A DNA stretch of 18,195 nucleotides. Source: an uncultured Burkholderiales bacterium. Its GTDB lineage: Bacteria > Pseudomonadota > Gammaproteobacteria > Burkholderiales > Burkholderiaceae_E. The stretch spans positions 1-18,195 of the forward strand of contig CAIUGQ010000442.1 of NCBI GenBank assembly GCA_903898725.1. Reading direction: 5' to 3'. Within the stretch, counting starts at the first letter, position 1. Each line of letters opens with the position of its first letter. A program made the position numbers and the translations under genes. The notes beneath the pieces are model-generated. The model did no database searches. It saw only the letters and a program-made list of their open reading frames with translations, and was not told where the DNA came from. Shown here one piece after another: positions 13,620 through 18,195 of this stretch.

Positions 13620-14915
13620 TCAGCCCTTCGCCGCCGCGCGAAATCCGCGCTTCAGATCGTCGATCAGGTCGTCGACATCCTCCAGTCCGATCGACAGCCG
13701 CAGCGTCGCCTCGCCGATGCCGGCCGCGGCGAGCGCCGCAGCGTCCATCCGGAAGTGGGTCGTCGACGCCGGATGGATGACCAGCGACTTGGCATCGCCG
13801 ACGTTCGCCAGGTGCGAGAACAGCGCGAGGTTCTCGACGAAGCGGCGGCCGCCCGCGCGGTCGTGCTTCAGGTCGACGCTGAACACGGCCCCGCAGCCCT
13901 TCGGGAGCAGCCGTCGGGCCAGCGCATGGTCGGGGTGCGACTCGAGCTCGGGCCATGCGACGCGCGCGACCTGGGGGTGGGACGCCAGGAATTCCACGAC
14001 CCGCCGGGCGTTCGCCACATGGCGGTCCATCCGCAGGCCCAGGGTCTCGATGCCCTGCAGGATCTGGAAGGCGTTCATCGGCGACAGGCAGGCGCCGAAA
14101 TCGCGCAGCCCCTCTCGGCGCGCGCGCAGCAGGAACGGCGCGACGGTCGACTCCTCGGCGAACACCATGCCGTGGAAACCGTCGTACGGCTCGGTCAGCT
14201 CGGGGAACTTGCCCGAGGCGACCCAGTCGAAGCGTCCCGAGTCGACGAGCAATCCGCCGATCACCGTGCCGTGGCCGCACAGGAACTTGGTCGCCGAGTG
14301 GTAGACCAGATCCGCGCCGTGCTCGACCGGGCGGAGCAGCCAGGGCGTCGTGAAGGTCGAGTCCACCAGCAGCGGGACCCGGTGCGCGTGCGCGATCTCG
14401 GCGACCCGCTCGATGTCCAGCACGTCGAGGCCCGGATTGCCCAGCGTCTCGCCGAACAGCAGTCGGGTGTTCGGCCGCAGTGCGGCGCGCCAGGCGTCGA
14501 GGTCGCGCGGATCGACGAAGGTGGTCTCGATGCCGAAGCGCGACATCGTGTAGTGCAGCAGGTTGTGCGACCCGCCGTAGAGCGCCCGGGAGGCGACCAC
14601 GTGGGCGCCTGCGCCCGCCAGCGTGGCGATCGCGAGATGCAGCGCGGCCTGACCGCTCGCGGTGCCGATGGCGCCGACGCCCTGCTCGAGCGCAGCGATG
14701 CGCTCCTCGAGGACCGCGACCGTCGGATTGCTGATCCGCGAGTAGACGTGCCCCGAGCGCTCCATGTTGAACAGGCCGGCGGCCTGCTCGGAGTCCGGGA
14801 AGACGTAGGCGGCGGTCAGATGGATCGGCGTGGCCCGTGCCCCGGTGGCCGGGTCGGGCGCGGCACCCGCATGCAGGGCCAGGGTCGACAGGCCGTGGGG
14901 ATCGCGACGGGTCAT
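13620..14915 (-). CDS. metY: O-acetylhomoserine sulfhydrylase (MetY type)
   Basis: This PLP enzyme combines O-acetyl-L-homoserine with sulfide to make homocysteine, the direct-sulfhydrylation branch of methionine synthesis, in the cytoplasm. The 431-residue length and the start pattern TLALHAGAAPDPATGARATP (11-30), then YVFPDSEQAAGLF (37-49), match MetY rather than the shorter MetZ/MetB/MetC. PLP-site features are YSRISNPT (58-65), SGQAALH (87-93), Asp185 in LLVDSTF and the Schiff-base Lys210 in HSATKFLCGHG. C-terminal SHLANVGDAKSLVIHPASTT is also typical. ATG at 14915 gives the standard N-terminus; no strong ribosome binding site precedes it. It is the first gene of an operon with the hydrolase. 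A related activity on O-succinylhomoserine cannot be excluded. Confidence 0.92.
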   Translation of the reverse strand: MTRRDPHGLSTLALHAGAAPDPATGARATPIHLTAAYVFPDSEQAAGLFNMERSGHVYSRISNPTVAVLEERIAALEQGVGAIGTASGQAALHLAIATLAGAGAHVVASRALYGGSHNLLHYTMSRFGIETTFVDPRDLDAWRAALRPNTRLLFGETLGNPGLDVLDIERVAEIAHAHRVPLLVDSTFTTPWLLRPVEHGADLVYHSATKFLCGHGTVIGGLLVDSGRFDWVASGKFPELTEPYDGFHGMVFAEESTVAPFLLRARREGLRDFGACLSPMNAFQILQGIETLGLRMDRHVANARRVVEFLASHPQVARVAWPELESHPDHALARRLLPKGCGAVFSVDLKHDRAGGRRFVENLALFSHLANVGDAKSLVIHPASTTHFRMDAAALAAAGIGEATLRLSIGLEDVDDLIDDLKRGFRAAAKG

Positions 14916-14955
14916 GGCGGTGGGCGCGCTGGGGCGCTTCGCGAGAGGGCGGCCG

Positions 14956-14961
14956 ATGCTA
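14956..14961 (-). promoter_or_regulatory. Possible -10 box for the metY operon
   Basis: The minus-strand hexamer TAGCAT lies 40 nt before the metY ATG at 14915. No good -35 is seen. The remainder of the 217-bp metY/response-regulator gap is GC-rich; no S-adenosylmethionine riboswitch or MetJ/MetR-type site was recognised. Confidence 0.35.
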
Positions 14962-15132
14962 TCACGCGGGTCGCCAGCCGCCGGCCAGGCGCCCGGCTCC
15001 GGCCGCCGACGGCCGGCCGAGCTCCGCCCATCGGTCTGTGCGGACGGCCGTGGCGCGCATCCGACGTCCGCTTCGACCGCGGACGACGCGCGGTCCACAA
15101 TCCATCCGATCCCCGCATCCAGCGGGTCGCCC

Positions 15133-15987
15133 ATGTCCGCCAAGCCCAGTTTTGCAGTCACCGTCGTCGGCCTCGATGCGCAGCACCTGCGCCTGATCGA
15201 GGTCGTCTTCCGGCACATCCACTACAACCGCTACGCGTTCCGGCTGGTCTCGCCGGACGCGCCCGAAGCGGCGGACCTGCTGATCGCAGGTGTCGGCGAT
15301 CCGGCGGGTCGGGATGCACTCGAGCGCGCCCGCGCGCGCGGCCGGCCGGCCGCGAGCATCGCCGTGATCGGTCCGGACGAGACCGGCGGTGGGCGCCATG
15401 CGATCGAGATTGGCCAGCTCGTTCGCCAGCTGCTGCCCATCCTCAACCGGGTGGTCGAGCTCGAGGGGCTGGCCGGCGGCCCGCGCCGCATTCGGGGGGC
15501 GACCCGGATCGACCGCGGACCGGACGGCGGCGGCGACGACACGGGCATCGGCGAGGACGGCAACGAGCGTCCCAGGGTGCTGGTGATCGACCGCGACGAA
15601 TCGATCCTGCGACAGCTCGGCGACGCGTTCGCGCGGATGGGCGTCGACATGGACACCGCCGCCAGCAGTGACGAGGCGCTCGAGCGGCTGGTCATGCGGC
15701 CCGCCGACCTGGCGATGCTCGATCCGAGCCTGCCGGGCGGAGACGGCCTGCGGCTCGCCCGGACCATCCGCCGCGAGCCCGACTGGCACGACCTGCCGAT
15801 CGTCGTGCTGAGCGAGCGCCGCTCGCCGCTCGACGTCATCCGCGGCGCCTTCGCCGGCTGCAGCGCCTACCTCGCCAAGCCGGTCGACTACGACGACCTG
15901 CACCGCACCATCGTGCGACAGCTCGGCCGCGGGCGCCCGCCCGAGCACATTCCCTCCCGACTGCGTCTGGCCGCCCTGCACCGCTGA
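15133..15987 (+). CDS. Response regulator with degenerate N-terminal domain
   Basis: The 284-residue protein has a complete receiver domain at 147-268: acidic Asp153/Asp155 (VLVIDRDES), phospho-acceptor Asp197 (LAMLDPSLPGGDG), Ser227 and Lys249 (YLAKPVD). The N-terminal 110 residues also look like an alternating strand-helix domain, with FAVTVVGLD, then DLLIAGVGDP and ASIAVIGPDE, that could be a pseudo-receiver. It lacks a convincing phosphorylation site there. A Gly/Asp-rich linker (115-146) joins the two. No output domain such as DNA-binding, GGDEF or HisKA is present, so it may act by protein-protein contact. The ATG at 15133 is preferred; CACAAT at 15096-15101 may be its -10. It is divergent from metY and has no kinase nearby. 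Confidence 0.8.
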   Translation: MSAKPSFAVTVVGLDAQHLRLIEVVFRHIHYNRYAFRLVSPDAPEAADLLIAGVGDPAGRDALERARARGRPAASIAVIGPDETGGGRHAIEIGQLVRQLLPILNRVVELEGLAGGPRRIRGATRIDRGPDGGGDDTGIGEDGNERPRVLVIDRDESILRQLGDAFARMGVDMDTAASSDEALERLVMRPADLAMLDPSLPGGDGLRLARTIRREPDWHDLPIVVLSERRSPLDVIRGAFAGCSAYLAKPVDYDDLHRTIVRQLGRGRPPEHIPSRLRLAALHR

Positions 15988-16005
15988 AGGCGGTGCCGGG
16001 GCAAC

Positions 16006-16041
16006 TTGCCAGCCCCCGACCGAGCCGATAGGATCGGTCGG
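16006..16041 (+). promoter_or_regulatory. Promoter with overlapping dyad before the CBS gene
   Basis: TTGCCA (16006-16011) and TAGGAT (16029-16034) are separated by exactly 17 nt, the best-matched promoter in the window. A perfect inverted repeat, CCGACCGA (16016-16023) and TCGGTCGG (16034-16041) with a 10-nt loop, covers the spacer and the -10. It may be a repressor site. Alternatively the hairpin could end transcription from the upstream gene, although no T-run follows. Confidence 0.55.
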
Positions 16042-16062
16042 ACAAGACAGGGGGGCAGGGCC

Positions 16063-16527
16063 ATGGAAGTCAGCGAGATCCTGAAGGTGAAGGGCACGAC
16101 CCTGTACACCGTCATGCCCGAGACGATGCTGTCCGACGCGGTCATCGTGATGGCCGAGCACGACATCGGCTCCCTGGTCGTCATGGATCGCGGCCGCCTC
16201 GCCGGCATGCTGACGTTCCGCGAGGTCATCCGCGTGCTGGCTCGCCGCCAGCAGGAGCACCGGACCGGTCCGACGCGACCCGTGGCAGAGATCATCGTGC
16301 GCGACGTGATGAACCCCTCCCCGACGATCGCCTCGCCGTCGATGGACGTGAACGAGCTGCGCCGCCTGATGCTCGAGAACCATCAGCGCTACCTGCCGGT
16401 GATGGAGAGCGAGGTGCTGCTCGGCGTGATCTCGTTCCACGACGTCGCCAAGGCGGTCCTCGAGGAACAGAGCTTCGAGAACCGGATGCTCAAGGCCTAC
16501 ATCCGCGACTGGCCCGCGGAGGGCTGA
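16063..16527 (+). CDS. Tandem CBS-domain protein
   Basis: A 154-residue cytoplasmic protein made of two CBS domains and little else: CBS1 about 10-65, with LYTVMPETMLSDAVIVMAEH then DIGSLVVMDRGRLAGMLTFRE, and CBS2 about 80-136 with VRDVMNPSPTIASPSMDV and RYLPVMESEVLLGVISFHDV. Such stand-alone pairs form Bateman modules that bind adenosine nucleotides (AMP, ATP, NAD or similar) and signal energy state to partner proteins. The partner here is unknown. ATG at 16063 is supported by a strong purine-rich ribosome binding site (AGGGGGG, 16049-16055). A well-formed promoter with an overlapping dyad lies just upstream, so the gene is probably transcribed on its own and regulated. Confidence 0.92.
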   Translation: MEVSEILKVKGTTLYTVMPETMLSDAVIVMAEHDIGSLVVMDRGRLAGMLTFREVIRVLARRQQEHRTGPTRPVAEIIVRDVMNPSPTIASPSMDVNELRRLMLENHQRYLPVMESEVLLGVISFHDVAKAVLEEQSFENRMLKAYIRDWPAEG

Positions 16528-16604
16528 TCGCCCGTCCTGAGGTGCCCGCGCCACGCCCGAGCCGCAGGGGCTTTCGCGCTTCGGAGCGGCGCACCCGCGC
16601 CGGT

Positions 16605-16613
16605 TGGTAGAAT
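16605..16613 (+). promoter_or_regulatory. Extended -10 promoter of surE (leaderless)
   Basis: TGGTAGAAT is an extended -10 element (TGN plus TAGAAT). It ends 7 nt before the surE ATG at 16621, so transcription would start at the start codon itself. No -35 match was found, which fits an extended -10 promoter. Confidence 0.55.
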
Positions 16614-16620
16614 CGGGCCG

Positions 16621-17370
16621 ATGCGGATCCTCATCAGCAACGACGACGGCTACTTCGCCCCGGGCCTCGCGGCCCTCGCCGAGGGGCTTCGGGACATCGC
16701 CGAGATCGTGGTGGTCGCGCCGGAGCGAGACCGTTCGGGCGCCTCGAACTCCCTGACGCTCGACCGGCCGCTGTCGGTCAGGACGGCGTCGACCGGCTAC
16801 CTGTACCTGAACGGCACCCCGACCGACTGTGTCCATGTCGCGGTGACCGGGCTTCTCGACTTCCGCCCCGACCTCGTCGTCTCCGGCATCAACGACGGCG
16901 CCAACATGGGCGACGACACGATCTACTCCGGCACCGTCGCGGCAGCGATGGAGGGGTTCCTGTTGGGCATCCCGGCCATCGCGTTCTCGCTCGCGCATCG
17001 GGGACACGAGCACCTCGACAGCGCCGCACGCGTGGCCCGGGATGTGGTGCGCCGCTTCGTCGACCGCCCGTATCCCTCGGTGGGGCCGGTGCTGCTGAAC
17101 GTGAACATCCCGAACCTGCCCTACGAGCGCATCGGCGGCGTCGTGCCGACCCGTCTGGGCAAGCGTCACCATGCCGAGGAAGTGGTGCGGGCGACCAATC
17201 CGCGCGGCGAGACCGTCTACTGGATCGGCCCCGCCGGCTCGGCCAAGGACGCCGGCCCCGGCACGGACTTCCACGCGGTCGCCTCGGGGCAGGTCTCGGT
17301 GACGCCGCTGCACATCGACCTCACGGCCACCGCGCTGTCCGACGCGACCCGCCGATGGCTGACCGACTAG
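16621..17370 (+). CDS. surE: 5'/3'-nucleotidase SurE
   Basis: SurE dephosphorylates nucleoside 5'- and 3'-monophosphates in the cytoplasm and is linked to stationary-phase survival. The 249-residue protein begins with the family signature MRILISNDDGYFAPGL, whose Asp8 and Asp9 bind the metal. It continues with APERDRSGASNSLTL (34-48) with Ser39, LNGTPTDCV (63-71), SGINDGANMGDDTIYSGTV (88-106) with Asn91, and AAAMEGFLLGIPAIAFS. Length and motifs are complete. It overlaps pcm by 16 nt, a conserved surE-pcm arrangement followed by nlpD and often rpoS. A leaderless-type promoter lies directly before the ATG. Confidence 0.97.
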   Translation: MRILISNDDGYFAPGLAALAEGLRDIAEIVVVAPERDRSGASNSLTLDRPLSVRTASTGYLYLNGTPTDCVHVAVTGLLDFRPDLVVSGINDGANMGDDTIYSGTVAAAMEGFLLGIPAIAFSLAHRGHEHLDSAARVARDVVRRFVDRPYPSVGPVLLNVNIPNLPYERIGGVVPTRLGKRHHAEEVVRATNPRGETVYWIGPAGSAKDAGPGTDFHAVASGQVSVTPLHIDLTATALSDATRRWLTD

Positions 17371-18044
17371 CCCGCGTTCCAGGCACCGGTCTCACGTCGG
17401 ACCGGGCCCGCGAGCACATGGTCCAGGGGCTGCGCGGCCTCGGGATCCGCCACGAGACCGTCCTCGCCGCGATGTCCGCGGTGCCGCGTCACCTCTTCGT
17501 CGACCAGGGGCTGGCCAGTCGCGCCTACGAGGACGTCGCCCTGCCGATCGGGCAGGGCCAGACGATCAGCAAGCCGAGCACGGTGGCGCGGATGATCGAG
17601 ATGCTGGTGCGCGATCGCGACTCGGCCTGGCTGCGCGCCGCCAAGGTGCTCGAGGTCGGCACCGGCTGTGGATACCAGGCCGCGGTGCTCGCCCACGTGT
17701 TCGGCGAGGCGGTGTCGGTGGAGCGCCTGCGCTGGCTCCACGAGGCGGCGCGCACGAACATCCGTCCGATGCGCATGCCGAACCTGCGTCTGAGCTTCGG
17801 CGACGGTCGTCAGGGCGTCGAGGCCGCGGCGCCGTACGATGCCATCATCGTCGCGGCGGCCGGCGAGGACATCCCCGATCCGCTGCTGATGCAGATGAAG
17901 GTGGGCGGCACGCTCGTCGCGCCGGTCGTCTCGGCCGGTGGCGGCCAGGCCCTGCACCGGGTCGAGCGTCCCGGACGGGACGAGTGGACCCTGACCGTGC
18001 TCGACGCTGTACGATTCGTCCCGCTGCGTCGCGGCACCAGCTGA
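17355..18044 (+). CDS. pcm: Protein-L-isoaspartate O-methyltransferase
   Basis: The enzyme methylates abnormal L-isoaspartyl residues with S-adenosylmethionine, starting repair of aged proteins. The 229-residue product has AVPRHLFVD (42-50), the active-site strand LPIGQGQTISKPSTVARM (63-80), SAM-binding motif I KVLEVGTGCGYQAAVL (97-112), VERL, and DAIIVAAAGEDIP (162-174). Members more often read TISQP at the active site; Lys replaces Gln here, which is a common variant. The N-terminus is about 20 residues longer than the E. coli protein. ATG 17355 inside surE is chosen as it fits coupled translation; ATG 17418 is an alternative. It is part of the surE-pcm-nlpD operon. Confidence 0.95.
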   Translation: MADRLARVPGTGLTSDRAREHMVQGLRGLGIRHETVLAAMSAVPRHLFVDQGLASRAYEDVALPIGQGQTISKPSTVARMIEMLVRDRDSAWLRAAKVLEVGTGCGYQAAVLAHVFGEAVSVERLRWLHEAARTNIRPMRMPNLRLSFGDGRQGVEAAAPYDAIIVAAAGEDIPDPLLMQMKVGGTLVAPVVSAGGGQALHRVERPGRDEWTLTVLDAVRFVPLRRGTS

Positions 18045-18073
18045 CCGTCGCCCTGACCACGCCTCCCCCCGAC

Positions 18074-18195
18074 ATGCCCCAACGCACGACCCGTCCGTCC
18101 GCAGGTGCCCGCGCGCTGTCCGCCGCGCTGATGGCACTCGCGCTCGCGGCCTGCGCGAGTGCGCCGCCCGCGCCGATCGTGGCGCGCACCAATCC
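18074..18195 (+). CDS. nlpD: Lipoprotein, likely NlpD (5' part only)
   Basis: Only the first 40 codons are inside the window. They encode a basic N-terminus, a hydrophobic Ala/Leu segment and a lipobox LAAC (Cys at residue 33), followed by an Ala/Pro-rich start of the mature protein. This is a lipoprotein signal peptide. Identification as NlpD, an outer-membrane LysM/M23 protein that activates cell-wall amidases, rests on position: it follows surE and pcm on the same strand, where nlpD is commonly found. The diagnostic LysM and peptidase domains lie beyond the window edge. It starts 29 nt after pcm ends. Confidence 0.65.
   Translation, partial: MPQRTTRPSAGARALSAALMALALAACASAPPAPIVARTN

Noticed and set aside
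1..18195. Insertion sequences, prophage, CRISPR arrays, tRNA or rRNA genes
   Set aside because: No transposase, integrase, regularly spaced direct repeats, or RNA-gene motifs were seen; composition is uniform throughout.

Overview
The window is very GC-rich, densely packed DNA with strong G/C bias at third codon positions. It looks like the chromosome of a betaproteobacterium, most probably a member of the Burkholderiales. Gene content supports this: surE-pcm followed by an NlpD-like lipoprotein start, a DUF2069 membrane gene divergent from a BrkB/YihY gene, a DusA-type tRNA-dihydrouridine synthase, and a MetY-type sulfhydrylase. No tRNA, rRNA, CRISPR array, insertion sequence, phage gene or compositional island was seen, so this reads as chromosomal backbone with a few uncharacterised lineage genes.

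Layout. Positions 1-2730 hold a partial exported DUF4142 protein (-), a small very acidic protein (+) and a 503-residue lipoprotein of unknown function (-). Positions 2864-4295 hold a tungstate-type ABC transporter permease and ATPase (tupB-tupC, overlapping) without a neighbouring binding protein. Convergent to it lies a two-gene operon (-): a glycine-rich stress-type protein and class II fumarase fumC, coupled by a GTGA overlap. A repeat- and palindrome-rich 270-bp intergenic region separates that operon from a divergent pair (+): an APH-fold phosphotransferase and an enolase paralogue with altered active-site residues. Next come an orphan NarL-type response regulator (-), dusA (+), DUF2069 (-) and brkB (+). 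A metY-alpha/beta hydrolase operon (-) follows. The last third is all on the plus strand: a two-receiver response-regulator-like protein, a two-CBS-domain protein, surE overlapping pcm, and the first 40 codons of an nlpD-like lipoprotein.

How the genes fit together. FumC (TCA cycle), MetY (homocysteine synthesis), DusA (tRNA modification), SurE and Pcm (nucleotide and protein repair, stationary-phase survival) are housekeeping functions. The most unusual element is the kinase plus enolase-paralogue pair. Its enolase has Asp for the catalytic Glu168 (yeast numbering) and Ala for His373, while the metal ligands, the base-pair lysines and the phosphate-binding Arg-Ser are kept. This points to a 2-phospho-carboxylate substrate that differs from 2-phosphoglycerate on the C3 side. 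Several genes (phosphotransferase, brkB, surE) have a -10-like hexamer ending only 7-9 nt before the start codon, which suggests leaderless mRNAs.
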